DNA from: Hyphomicrobiales bacterium
Lineage (GTDB): Bacteria > Pseudomonadota > Alphaproteobacteria > Rhizobiales > Beijerinckiaceae
DNA: 37,102 nucleotides
Reading direction: 5' to 3'
Assembly: GCA_026400565.1 (NCBI GenBank)
Contig: JAPLOV010000166.1
Span: 1-37,102, forward strand
Shown: piece after piece, positions 25,804 through 33,849 of the stretch
Layout: each line of letters starts with the position of its first letter
Position numbering within the stretch: position 1 is the first letter of the stretch
Position numbers and translations under genes: made by a program
The notes under the pieces: generated by a model
What the model was told of the DNA's origin: nothing
Databases searched by the model: none
Seen by the model: only the letters and a program-made list of their open reading frames with translations

Positions 25804-26211
25804 TCAAGCGCGGGGAGCCGCGGGATCAACCGGTGCGCCGGCAGCCTTCCATGCGCCGAAGCCGCCGGCGATATGGGCCACGGGTTTCAGGCCCATCTCC
25901 TTCGCCGTGCAGGCGGCCAGCGCCGAGCGCCATCCGCCCGCACAGAAGAACACGAAGGTCTTGTCCTGCTGGAAAACCGGCTTGGCATAGGGGCTTTCAG
26001 GGTCAATCCAGAATTCGAGCATGCCGCGCGGGCAATGAAAGGCCCCCGGCATGCAGCCTTCCCGTTCAAGCTCGCGTGGGTCACGCAAGTCGACGAACAC
26101 GACATCGTTCTTGCCGAGCATGGCCGAGGCCTGGGCGACATCCAGCGTCGTGATCCGGGCCTCCGCCTCGGCCAGAAGGGCCTTGTAGCCTTTGGTGATG
26201 GTCTGGGGCAT
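25804..26211 (-). CDS. Rhodanese-like sulfurtransferase
   Basis: A single-domain rhodanese of 135 residues. FVDLRDPRELEREGCMPGAFHCPRG is the CH2A-like region and the active-site loop is FFCAGGWRSALA with catalytic Cys90. GFGAWKAAGAPV closes the domain. Such proteins move sulfane sulfur from thiosulfate or persulfides. I set the start at 26211 where GAGGA lies about 7 nt upstream; a longer open frame to 26934 runs antisense to the next gene and is not real. The downstream small membrane protein may be cotranscribed. Confidence 0.9.
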   Translation of the reverse strand: MPQTITKGYKALLAEAEARITTLDVAQASAMLGKNDVVFVDLRDPRELEREGCMPGAFHCPRGMLEFWIDPESPYAKPVFQQDKTFVFFCAGGWRSALAACTAKEMGLKPVAHIAGGFGAWKAAGAPVDPAAPRA

Positions 26212-26292
26212 TGTCCGGTCCTCGCCTGCCGGTGGACACTGCCGCGTTGGCGTGGCCCGGTCAACGGGCCGAAGATAGGGAGTTCCACGATC

Positions 26293-26348
26293 GCCCTTCG
26301 GGCTGCTTGAGGGAAGCATTTCCGCTATAGCCCTTCGGGCTGCTTGAG
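26293..26348. repeat. Two 19-bp direct repeats with internal palindromes
   Basis: An identical 19-mer beginning GCCCTTCGGGC and ending TGCTTGAG occurs at 26293-26311 and 26330-26348, a 37-bp period. Each has the small palindrome GCCC-TTC-GGGC. A third palindrome, GGCCCG/CGGGCC, is at 26254-26270. The block lies between the divergent rhodanese and DUF599 genes. It may be a regulator site pair or a fragment of an intergenic palindromic repeat family. Confidence 0.6.
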
Positions 26349-26406
26349 CGGGAAGGTTGCCGGGCCGCCTGTTTGCAGGCCATGCTGGCGGGCAGGAGGA
26401 TGGACG

Positions 26407-27102
26407 GTGCATGGATTCGGTGTCTGGGATATGGTGGCGCTGATCGGCTTCGTGGCGGCATGGCTGGGTTATCATGTGGCGGTCGAGCGGGGGCCCCATG
26501 CGGCGAGGAGCCTCAATGCCCGCATGAACGAAAGGCGTCGGCGCTGGTTCGAACAGGCCCTGGCGCGGGACAATCGCATCATCGATACGCAGGTCATGAA
26601 CGGCTTGCAGAACGGAACGGCGTTCTTTGCCTCGACCTCGCTGATCGCGGTTGGCGGGGCGGTGACGCTGCTCGGCGCAACCGACCAGATCATGCAGGTT
26701 CGGTCCGACTTCCCGCTTTCGGGCATCGCCACGCGCCTGGGCTTCGAGGTCAAGGTTGTGGGCCTCGCGGTGATTTTCGCCTACGCCTTCTTCAAGTTTG
26801 CGTGGAGCTACCGGCTGTTCAACTACAGCGCCATCCTGCTCGGAGCCTTGCCGGTTGCCTCGTCGCGAGACAGCCTGCAAGCACGGCAGGCGCTGGAGGA
26901 ATGCGTGGCCATGAACGTGGCGGCGGGGCGGCATTTCAACCGGGGGCAGAGGGCTTTCTTCTTTGTTCTGGCCTATCTGGGCTGGTTCATCGGGCCGCTC
27001 GCCTTGGGTGTGTTCACCATCGGGGTCATGGCTGTGATGTGGAACCGGCAGTTCGGGCGCGGTGCGGACGATGCGCTTGCGGCAAGAGGCAACGCGTCAT
27101 GA
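26407..27102 (+). CDS. DUF599 family membrane protein (GTG start)
   Basis: A 231-residue inner-membrane protein of unknown function. Hydrophobic segments lie at about 5-22, 75-95, 118-140 and 185-215. NRIIDTQVMNGLQNGTAFFASTSLIAVGG and KFAWSYRLFNYSAILLGA are the conserved stretches of the DUF599 family. An excellent AGGAGG at 26394-26399 is 7 nt before GTG 26407, which decides the start. Its stop overlaps the next gene by four bases (ATGA). Confidence 0.9.
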   Translation: MHGFGVWDMVALIGFVAAWLGYHVAVERGPHAARSLNARMNERRRRWFEQALARDNRIIDTQVMNGLQNGTAFFASTSLIAVGGAVTLLGATDQIMQVRSDFPLSGIATRLGFEVKVVGLAVIFAYAFFKFAWSYRLFNYSAILLGALPVASSRDSLQARQALEECVAMNVAAGRHFNRGQRAFFFVLAYLGWFIGPLALGVFTIGVMAVMWNRQFGRGADDALAARGNAS

Positions 27103-27416
27103 TGGAAGCCTGCGTAACCACAGATCCTGTCGAAGAGGCGATCCTGCGTCTGGTTGCGGCGCGGGGCCATGGCAAGACGATCTGCCCGTCAGAAGCGGCG
27201 CGGGCGCTTGGCGGTCCGCATCCTGATGGCTGGGGGCCGCTGATGCAGCCCGTGCGCAAGGCAGCCGTGCGGCTGGCCCATCGCGGCCAACTCGTCATCC
27301 TGCGCAAGGGCCGGCCGGTGGACCCGGACAGCCTGAAGGGCGTGTATCGGCTGGCCTTGCCGCCGGACGAGGAAGCTGGACTCTCAGCTGTCAGCGGAGC
27401 GGACGACGACATCTGA
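27099..27416 (+). CDS. DUF3253 family protein
   Basis: A 105-residue soluble protein with a compact winged-helix-like pattern: EEAILRLVAARGHGKTICPSEAARAL, then MQPVRKAAVRLAHRGQLVILRKGRPVDP and KGVYRLAL. These match DUF3253 as I know it; no function is established. It starts at ATG 27099 within the DUF599 stop, with a second ATG right after. Overlap suggests the two are translated together. Confidence 0.85.
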   Translation: MMEACVTTDPVEEAILRLVAARGHGKTICPSEAARALGGPHPDGWGPLMQPVRKAAVRLAHRGQLVILRKGRPVDPDSLKGVYRLALPPDEEAGLSAVSGADDDI

Positions 27417-27454
27417 AGCCCAGGTTTTCAGGAAGCCTGACGCCAGCGCGAGCA

Positions 27455-28240
27455 TCAGGGCGAGGGCAGCAAGGCATCGGTGTGTCCAGCCAGCCAGGAG
27501 GCCAGCAGCCCGACCCATTCCTTGGCCATCTTGTCTGTTTCCTGAAGCCCGCGTGACAGGTCACGGTTGATGCCGAAAAAATCGCGCATGGTGCCGCTGC
27601 TGGCGAAATCGACCGGGTAGGGCACCACGGCGATTCCGGCCTTGCGGAAGATGCCGACAGAGCGGGGCATATGCCAGGCCGAGGTGACCAGCAGCCAGCG
27701 TTCGCCCGGGTTCTGGCCCAGGATCGGCTTGAGGAAAACGGCATTCTCGACGGTGTTCCGCGACCGGTCTTCCAGAATCAGCCGCTCCTGGGCGATGCCG
27801 AGCGACAGGTAGAACGCCCGCGCCGCGTCCGCCTCGGTTGGCCCGCCGGGGCCGAGCAAGGCCGCGCTCCCGCCGGTGAAGGCCAGTTTCGCCTGCGGGA
27901 GCCTGAGGGCCAGATCGGCGGAGGTGGTCATGCGGCTGGCGGCACCGTTGAAGGTGGCCTCGCCGCGGCTGAGGCCGATCGCGCCGCCCAGAACGATGAT
28001 GCCGGTGACGCCATCGAGGCTGGCGGGGCGGGCAAACCTGTCTTCCAGCGGGCGCGCCAGCATCGTGCCTGCCGGGCCGAAACCGGCAAACAGCAACCCG
28101 GCCACCGCCAGCAGCGCGAGCCCTCGGCCAAACCGGACAAAGCGCGTGAAGCCGAGCATGATGCCTGCAAGCGCGAGCAGCAGCAGCAGGTTCACCGGCG
28201 CGATCAGCGGCCAGATCAGCTTGGACAGGTAGAAGAACAT
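27455..28240 (-). CDS. YdcF/ElyC-like DUF218 membrane protein
   Basis: A 261-residue protein with two N-terminal membrane segments (~5-30 and 38-58) and a DUF218 domain. Domain motifs are GIIVLGGAIGLSRGEATFN, LAFTGGSAALLGPGGPTEADAA, ILEDRSRNTVENA (conserved Glu-Asp and Asn) and LLVTSAWHMPRSVGIFRKAG. ElyC members affect envelope polysaccharide and peptidoglycan metabolism in E. coli; this protein may act likewise. GGAG is exactly 6 nt before the ATG. The 231-nt gap to the divergent transferase gene has no supported feature. Confidence 0.9.
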   Translation of the reverse strand: MFFYLSKLIWPLIAPVNLLLLLALAGIMLGFTRFVRFGRGLALLAVAGLLFAGFGPAGTMLARPLEDRFARPASLDGVTGIIVLGGAIGLSRGEATFNGAASRMTTSADLALRLPQAKLAFTGGSAALLGPGGPTEADAARAFYLSLGIAQERLILEDRSRNTVENAVFLKPILGQNPGERWLLVTSAWHMPRSVGIFRKAGIAVVPYPVDFASSGTMRDFFGINRDLSRGLQETDKMAKEWVGLLASWLAGHTDALLPSP

Positions 28241-28471
28241 TGAGGTCTCCGCATCACGCCGCCTGGGCCGGGCTTGTCCATGTCACGCATAGCGCACCGG
28301 TGCCGCGCAGGCATCATCCCCCGTTCTGGCAAAGCGGATTTTGCAGTGCATGCGCCAGATGCGCAGCAGCCTTGGGCCGTTGCCCCTTTCCAGGCCACGG
28401 CGGTTGCGGTAGCGCACAGGCCATGGGCCGGGCCGGTCCGCCAGAAACCACCTTGCAAAAGGACATGGGCC

Positions 28472-29095
28472 ATGACACGCACGATCTGGGGCCGGATGAA
28501 CTCCATCAATGTCCAGAAGGTGGTCTGGGCAGCCGAGGAACTCGGACTGAGCTACACCCGGCACGATGCCGGCATGGCCTTCGGGATCGTCAAGACACCC
28601 GACTATCTGGCCATGAATCCGAACGGCCTCGTGCCGGTGCTGGACGATGACGGCGTCGTGCTTTGGGAATCGAACGCCATCGTGCGCTACCTCGCGGCCC
28701 GCTATGGCGAGAGCACGCTGTGGCCGCGCGATCCGGCCATGCGCGCCCGTTCCGACATCTGGATGGACTGGCAGACCACGGCCTTCTATCCGGCCTATGC
28801 CCCGGCCTTTTCCGGGCTTGTGCGGACGGCACCGGACAAGCGCGATCCTGTGGCCATCGAGGCCTCGCGCGCCAAGACGGAGCCGCTGCTGGCCATGCTC
28901 GACCGGCATCTCGCCACACAGGACCATCTCGGCGGCGCGAGCTTCGGCATTGGCGATCTGGCGCTCGGACCGACCATCCACCGCTGGCTCAACATGCCGA
29001 TTGCGCGCGAGCCGCGCCCGAATGTCGAAGCCTGGCATCGGCGCATCATCGCACGGCCCAGCGCAGCCTGTTTCCGCGATCTTTCGATCACGTAA
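28472..29095 (+). CDS. Glutathione S-transferase family protein
   Basis: A 207-residue protein with an N-terminal thioredoxin-like domain. It starts TIWGRMNSINVQKVVWAAEE and includes the glutathione-binding loop NPNGLVPVLDDDGVVLWESNAIVRYLA (cis-Pro, Glu-Ser). An all-helical C-terminal domain includes GIGDLALGPTIHRW. Ser11 or Asn13 may be the activating residue; no Tyr or Cys lies there. AAAAGGAC precedes ATG 28472; the longer open frame to 28274 has no coding character. The substrate is unknown. Confidence 0.9.
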   Translation: MTRTIWGRMNSINVQKVVWAAEELGLSYTRHDAGMAFGIVKTPDYLAMNPNGLVPVLDDDGVVLWESNAIVRYLAARYGESTLWPRDPAMRARSDIWMDWQTTAFYPAYAPAFSGLVRTAPDKRDPVAIEASRAKTEPLLAMLDRHLATQDHLGGASFGIGDLALGPTIHRWLNMPIAREPRPNVEAWHRRIIARPSAACFRDLSIT

Positions 29096-29110
29096 GGCCG
29101 AGACCGCCGA

Positions 29111-29890
29111 TCAGCCACGCCCGACGAAGGGCATGGCGGTGGCCATCACGGTCATGAACAGCACATTGGCCGAGAGCGGCAGGCTGGCCATGTGCAGCAC
29201 CGCATCGGCAACATGCTGCACATCCATGACCGGCTCGATCTTCACCGAGCCATCGGCCTGTGGCACGCCCCTGGTCATGGCCACCGCCATCTCGGTCAGG
29301 GCGTTGCCGATATCGATCTGCCCGCAGGCAATGTCATATTTGCGGCCATCGAGGGAGGTTGCGCGGGTCAGGCCGCTGACGGCATGCTTGGTCGCGGCAT
29401 AGGGTGCCGAATTTGGGCGCGGAGCATAGGCCGAGACTGAACCATTGTTGATGATCCGACCGCCACGCGGCTGCTGGGCTTTCATCAGGCGAAAGGCCTC
29501 CTGCGTGCACAGGAACGGGCCGGTGATGTTGGTGTCGACGCAGGCCTTCCATTGCGCGACGCTGATATCTTCGAGCATGACGCCACCCGGCGAGCTGACA
29601 CCGGCATTGTTGAACAGCACATCGAGCCGTCCGAAGCGGGCCTTGCAGGCCGCGAACAAGGCTGCGACGGCCGCCGCATCGGTGATGTCGCAAGGATGGG
29701 CGAGGGCCCTGTCAGCCGGCATGCCGGACAGCCGGATCGTCTCGTCGAGCGCATCGCCACGGCGCGCGGTGAGCACCACGCTGTAGCCTGCTTTCAGGAA
29801 ACTGATGGCGACGGCGCGGCCGATGCCGGCGCTGGCCCCCGTGATCAATGCCACCTTGCCTGGCGTCTCGGCAGCGTTGTTCGTATCCAT
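29111..29890 (-). CDS. Short-chain dehydrogenase/reductase
   Basis: A 259-residue classical SDR. The cofactor motif TGASAGIG is at 17-24 and NNAG at 94-97. The catalytic Ser151, Tyr164 and Lys168 are in NGSVSAY and PYAATKHA with normal 13-residue spacing. An Arg-Arg pair after the second strand (TARRGD) suggests NADP(H) preference. GGAG is 6 nt before the ATG at 29890, so that start is preferred to two upstream ATGs. It converges with the glutathione transferase. Substrate not predictable. Confidence 0.9.
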   Translation of the reverse strand: MDTNNAAETPGKVALITGASAGIGRAVAISFLKAGYSVVLTARRGDALDETIRLSGMPADRALAHPCDITDAAAVAALFAACKARFGRLDVLFNNAGVSSPGGVMLEDISVAQWKACVDTNITGPFLCTQEAFRLMKAQQPRGGRIINNGSVSAYAPRPNSAPYAATKHAVSGLTRATSLDGRKYDIACGQIDIGNALTEMAVAMTRGVPQADGSVKIEPVMDVQHVADAVLHMASLPLSANVLFMTVMATAMPFVGRG

Positions 29891-30210
29891 ACCCATCTCC
29901 TGTTGGCGCTGCGTCAGCAAGCCGCGCTGCAGTAGATCAGGTCATGCCGCCATGGCAACGGACTTTTGCCCGTACCCCCCGCCCTCACACGGTCGATCCT
30001 GCTAGCAAGTGCCTTGTTTTTGGGCGCTTTCCGGCGTGATCCTCCGGGTATTTGGGCTTGGGCGAGCAGCATGCCTGAAATCGAGGCGCTGGACTGCAAA
30101 AATCCGACAATTTTTCGCGCGGCATCTTGACGAGTGCATGGCATGCGCGATTTACATGCCGCGTATAACTGCCTGTCATGGCGGCTTATCACAAAAGAGG
30201 AACCGCTCGC
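29891..30210 (+). promoter_or_regulatory. Divergent intergenic region with candidate TRAP-operon promoter and operator
   Basis: This 320-nt gap has no supported ORF. CTTGACG (30126-30132) is a good -35. An inverted repeat GGCATG-N9-CATGCC (30140-30160) covers the spacer and -10 zone (TTTAC at ~30151), as a repressor operator would. A TATAAC lies at 30164-30169. An AAAAAT/ATTTTT pair (30098-30115) precedes the promoter. AGAGGAA at ~30196 serves the receptor gene. The promoter assignment is tentative. Confidence 0.4.
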
Positions 30211-31299
30211 ATGAAGCGTCGTCAATTTCTGAAGGGCGCGGCTGTTGCCGGCGCCGCTACCGCAGTGGCCATGCCGGCCATCGCCCAGTCGATGCCCACC
30301 CTCAAGTGGCGCCTGACCTCCGGCTTCCCGAAGTCGCTCGATACCATCTACGGTTCCTCGGAAACCATCGCCAAGTACGTCAAGGAAATGACCGATGGTC
30401 GTTTCGAGATCCAGCCTTTCGGCGCTGGTGAAATCGTCGGCGGTCTTCAGTCGGTTGACGCGGTCTCGGCTGGTACCGTCGAAATGGCCAACACCGCCGT
30501 CTATTACAACTGGGGCAAGGATCCTGCCTTCGGTCTGGCCACGGCCGTTCCGTTCCTCATGTCGAAGCGCGCCCAGGACGCCTGGATGATCGATGGCGGC
30601 GGCGAGAAGCTGCTCAACGACTTCCTCGGCAAGCACAATATCGTCGCCTTCGAGGGCGGTAACACCGGCACCCAGATGGGCGGCTGGTGGCGCAAGGAAA
30701 TCCGCAACGTCGAGGACATGAAGGGCGTCAAGATGCGCATCGGCGGCTCGGGCGGCGCGGTCATCGCCAAGCTCGGCGTCGTGGCGCAGCAGATTGCCGG
30801 TGGCGACATCTACCCGGCTCTCGAGCGCGGTACGATCGATGCGGCCGAGTGGGTCGGGGCCTACGATGACGAGAAGCTCGGCTTCAACAAGGTCGCCCGC
30901 TTCTTCTACTATCCGGGCTGGTGGGAAGGTGGCGCAGTGCTCCACACCTGCATCAACACGGCCAAGTGGAACGAACTGCCGAAGAACTACCAGGCCATCG
31001 TGCGTGCCGCTTCGGCCTTCGCAAACACCGAGATGACCGCCAAGTACGACGCCCGCAACCCGGCCGCCCTGAAGCGCCTGCTCGCGACCGGCACGCAGCT
31101 GCGCGCTTTCCCGCAGGACGTGATGGACGCTGCCTTCAAGGCTTCGCAGGAACTGTACACTGAGATCAGCGGCCGCAACGCCGAGTTCAAGAAGATCTAT
31201 GACGCAGCCGTTGCCTTCCGCAACGACTTCTACCTCTACAACCAGATCGGCGACTTCTCATTCGACAGCTACATGATCCGCGCGCGCAGCCGCGCCTGA
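30211..31299 (+). CDS. TRAP transporter substrate-binding protein, TakP-like
   Basis: A periplasmic DctP-type receptor of 362 residues. The twin-arginine-type signal is MKRRQFLKGAAVAGA with cleavage near AIA-Q (25-26). The mature protein reads WRLTSGFPKSLDTIYGSSE, NIVAFEGGNTGTQMGGW, QQIAGGDIYPALERGTIDAAEWVGAYDDEKLGF and FFYYPGWWEGG. These match my recollection of Rhodobacter TakP, which binds 2-oxo acids with sodium. A related COG4663 ligand is possible. ATG 30211 has AGAGGAA about 8 nt upstream. A terminator-like hairpin follows, probably raising receptor levels over the membrane subunits. Confidence 0.93.
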   Translation: MKRRQFLKGAAVAGAATAVAMPAIAQSMPTLKWRLTSGFPKSLDTIYGSSETIAKYVKEMTDGRFEIQPFGAGEIVGGLQSVDAVSAGTVEMANTAVYYNWGKDPAFGLATAVPFLMSKRAQDAWMIDGGGEKLLNDFLGKHNIVAFEGGNTGTQMGGWWRKEIRNVEDMKGVKMRIGGSGGAVIAKLGVVAQQIAGGDIYPALERGTIDAAEWVGAYDDEKLGFNKVARFFYYPGWWEGGAVLHTCINTAKWNELPKNYQAIVRAASAFANTEMTAKYDARNPAALKRLLATGTQLRAFPQDVMDAAFKASQELYTEISGRNAEFKKIYDAAVAFRNDFYLYNQIGDFSFDSYMIRARSRA

Positions 31300-31324
31300 T
31301 CACCCTGTCATGATGTGACACGGC

Positions 31325-31365
31325 TGGCCGTCGCGCAGCTATCGGCGCGGCGGCCACTTTTTCTT
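31325..31365 (+). terminator. Intra-operon attenuator after the TRAP receptor gene
   Basis: TGGCCGTCGCGC (31325-31336) pairs with GCGCGGCGGCCA (31345-31356) with one G-U wobble, giving a 12-bp stem with an 8-nt loop. CTTTTTCTT follows directly. This has every part of an intrinsic terminator. As dctQ and dctM follow on the same strand, partial read-through is the likely purpose. Confidence 0.75.
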
Positions 31366-31395
31366 GTGGACATGACGATTGTCGTACCATCCACA
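31365..31395 (+). repeat. Second nested inverted repeat between receptor and small permease genes
   Basis: TGTGGA (31365-31370) and TCCACA (31390-31395) form an outer 6-bp pair; ACGA (31375-31378) and TCGT (31382-31385) form an inner pair around TTG. It follows the terminator-like hairpin immediately, so the U-tract overlaps its edge. It may be a protein site or mutually exclusive RNA structure. Confidence 0.4.
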
Positions 31396-31491
31396 GGTGC
31401 TACAAGTGAAATTCTGGCCGGCGAGCCGCCTCATCGGCAAAGGGCAATTTGACCTGCCTTGCAAAAAACGAACGGACGGAGACGTTGTGCC

Positions 31492-32088
31492 ATGGGTGCG
31501 CTGCTTTCATTTTCGCGCGTGATCGATTTCATCAATGGCCGGCTGGGGCGCATGGTGGCGTGGCTTGTGCTCGCTGCGGTCGTCGTCTCCGCTGGCAACG
31601 CGGTCTCCCGCAAGGTGTTCAACATCGCCTCCAACGGCATGCTCGAACTGCAGTGGTATCTGTTCGGCATCGTCTTCATGATCGGCGCGTCCTGGACGAT
31701 GAAGACCAACGAGCATGTCCGGGTCGATGTGGTCTCTTCACGGCTGTCGAAGTACGTCCGTGACCGGATCGAGGTGTTCGGTCTGATCGTGTTCTTTTTT
31801 CCGTTCGCGCTGGTCCACCTGTACTATTCCTACCCGTTCTTCATGGAATCGTGGCGGACGCAGGAGTGGTCGACCAATTCCGGTGGCCTGATCATCTGGC
31901 CAGCCAAGGGCATGGTGCTGCTCGGTTTCTTCCTGCTGACGCTCCAGGGCGTTTCCCAGCTCATCAAGCGCATCGCCATCATTCGCGGCGACCTCGACGA
32001 GAAGGACGACATGATGCAGGACCACGTGCCGCCTCACCCGGACCTTGCAGACACCGCCGGTCCTGCCGCCACCGGCAACAAGCACTGA
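31492..32088 (+). CDS. TRAP transporter small permease (DctQ/TakQ-like)
   Basis: The small membrane subunit of the tripartite ATP-independent periplasmic transporter, 198 residues with four hydrophobic segments (~22-42, 58-75, 98-118, 138-158). Typical stretches are ELQWYLFGIVFMIGASWTMKTNEHVRVD and WSTNSGGLIIWPAKGMVLLGFFLLTLQG. The C-terminal ~35 residues are charged and cytosolic. GGAG lies about 9 nt before ATG 31492. An earlier in-frame ATG would add 11 polar residues and has no good ribosome binding site. Confidence 0.93.
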   Translation: MGALLSFSRVIDFINGRLGRMVAWLVLAAVVVSAGNAVSRKVFNIASNGMLELQWYLFGIVFMIGASWTMKTNEHVRVDVVSSRLSKYVRDRIEVFGLIVFFFPFALVHLYYSYPFFMESWRTQEWSTNSGGLIIWPAKGMVLLGFFLLTLQGVSQLIKRIAIIRGDLDEKDDMMQDHVPPHPDLADTAGPAATGNKH

Positions 32089-32130
32089 GCCCCGGCTCGT
32101 GATCACACCAGACTGGGGGCTTTGCGTTCC

Positions 32131-33774
32131 ATGATTGACTTCATCATCCACTACCTTTCGCCGATCATGTTCGGCTCGCTGATCCTGTTCCTGCTGCTGG
32201 GCTATCCGGTCGCGTTCAGCTTGTCGGCGTGCGGCCTGATCTTCGGCTTCATCGGCATCGAACTGGGCCTGTTCACGCCCAACTTCCTGCAGGCCCTGCC
32301 CGAGCGCGTCTTCGGCATCATGTCGAACGAAACGCTGCTGGCCATTCCGTTCTTCACCTTCATGGGCCTTATCCTCGAGCGTTCACGCATGGCGGAAGAC
32401 CTGCTCGACACGATCGGCCAGTTGTTCGGCACGGTGCGCGGCGGCCTGGCCTACGCGGTCATCTTCGTCGGTGCGCTGATGGCGGCGACCACCGGCGTGG
32501 TGGCAGCAGCCGTGATCTCGATGGGCCTGATCTCGCTGCCGATCATGTTGCGCTATGGCTATGACCGCCAGCTCGCCACCGGCGTGATCATGGCGTCCGG
32601 CACGCTGGCCCAGATCATTCCGCCATCGCTGGTGCTGATCGTCCTCGCGGACGTGCTCGGCAAGTCGGTCGGCGATTTCTATCAGGGCGCGATTATTCCT
32701 GGCCTGATGCTGACGGCGCTGTATGCGCTTTATGTTTTCGTTCTGACGTTGATCCGGCCGAATGCAGCTCCTCCGTTGCCACCCGAGGCGCGCACGCTGG
32801 GGTCCGGCGTCACGTCGCTGTTTGTCATGATTGGCCTGTCCATTCTGGTCGGCATTGCGGCAACCTATGCCTTCAAGCCCATCGTCGAGCAGGCTCCTGA
32901 GGTCTATGGCTCGTCCGTGGCCGTGGTGTTCGCCCTGCTGGTGGCCATCGCCAACAAGCGCTTCGAGTTGAAATGGCTGTCTTATCTGGCCACGCGGGTC
33001 ATCATGGTGCTGGTGCCGCCGCTGGCGCTGATCTTCCTCGTGCTCGGCACGATCTTCATCGGCCTTGCCACGCCGACTGAAGGCGGCGCGATGGGGGCCA
33101 TCGGGGCGCTGGTGCTGGCGGCCCTGAATGGCCGCCTGACCTTCACGCTGACCAAGCAGGCGTGCGAATCAACGCTGAAGCTCTCGGCTTTCGTGATCTT
33201 CATCCTGATCGGTGCCCGCGTGTTCGCGCTGACCTTCTATGGCATCAACGGCCATGTCTGGGTGAAGGAACTGATGCTGTCGCTGCCGGGCGGGGCTGTC
33301 GGCTTCATCGTGTTCACGAACGTCGTCGTGTTCATCCTGGGCTGCTTCATCGACTTCTTCGAGATCGCCTTCATCCTGATGCCGCTTCTGGTGGCACCGG
33401 CCACGGCGCTTGGCATCGACATCGTCTGGTTCGGCGTGCTGATGGCCATGAACATGCAGACCAGCTTCCTGACCCCGCCGTTCGGCTTCGCGCTGTTCTA
33501 CTTGCGCAGCGTGGCGCCGAGGCTGGCCTATGATGACAAGATCACGGGAAAGCGGATCGAAGGCGTCGAGACGACCACGCTCTACAAGGGTGTGATCCCG
33601 TTCATCCTGTTGCAGGTCATCATGGTGTTCGTGGTCTATTTCGTCCCGGATCTGGTCATGCACTACAAGGATACGCTGCCGCAGGCCGACCCGGCCGATG
33701 TTCGCCGCCAGCTTGAGAACCTTGTCATCCCCGGCCTCGGCGGCCCCGGCGACATGCCGCCGCCCCGGTTCTGA
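32131..33774 (+). CDS. TRAP transporter large permease (DctM/TakM-like)
   Basis: The main transport subunit, which couples substrate uptake to a sodium gradient. The 547-residue protein has at least twelve hydrophobic segments. DctM signatures include AIPFFTFMGLILERS, GGLAYAVIFVGALMAATTGVVAA, GTLAQIIPPSLVLI and FGVLMAMNMQTSFLTPPFGFALFYLRS. It is longer than E. coli-type DctM (~430) because of a middle insertion (about 215-290), which is normal for the chloroaromatic/keto-acid subfamily. I prefer ATG 32131 over a TTG at 32122. A bidirectional terminator follows the stop by 25 nt. Confidence 0.94.
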   Translation: MIDFIIHYLSPIMFGSLILFLLLGYPVAFSLSACGLIFGFIGIELGLFTPNFLQALPERVFGIMSNETLLAIPFFTFMGLILERSRMAEDLLDTIGQLFGTVRGGLAYAVIFVGALMAATTGVVAAAVISMGLISLPIMLRYGYDRQLATGVIMASGTLAQIIPPSLVLIVLADVLGKSVGDFYQGAIIPGLMLTALYALYVFVLTLIRPNAAPPLPPEARTLGSGVTSLFVMIGLSILVGIAATYAFKPIVEQAPEVYGSSVAVVFALLVAIANKRFELKWLSYLATRVIMVLVPPLALIFLVLGTIFIGLATPTEGGAMGAIGALVLAALNGRLTFTLTKQACESTLKLSAFVIFILIGARVFALTFYGINGHVWVKELMLSLPGGAVGFIVFTNVVVFILGCFIDFFEIAFILMPLLVAPATALGIDIVWFGVLMAMNMQTSFLTPPFGFALFYLRSVAPRLAYDDKITGKRIEGVETTTLYKGVIPFILLQVIMVFVVYFVPDLVMHYKDTLPQADPADVRRQLENLVIPGLGGPGDMPPPRF

Positions 33775-33799
33775 TCGGTTGCGCATCGGCGGACACAAA

Positions 33800-33827
33800 A
33801 AAGGGCGGCTCGCCAGAGCCGCCCTTT
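33800..33827. terminator. Bidirectional terminator between the TRAP and ABC operons
   Basis: GGGCGGCTC (33803-33811) and GAGCCGCCC (33816-33824) form a perfect 9-bp stem around GCCA. It is extended by AAA/TTT to 12 bp. On the minus strand the six-A run at 33797-33802 becomes a U6 tract. On the plus strand three Us follow. It lies between convergent stops, so it can end both transcripts, more strongly for the minus-strand ABC operon. Confidence 0.85.
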
Positions 33828-33849
33828 CGCGTGGTGCATTGCGCCGGTG

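Noticed and set aside
28274-28471. A 66-residue N-terminal extension of the glutathione transferase
   Set aside because: The family N-terminus starts at 28472, where a ribosome binding site is present; the upstream residues show no domain pattern.
29914-30945. A 343-codon minus-strand frame opposite the TRAP receptor
   Set aside because: Antisense shadow of the receptor gene without homology or start signals.
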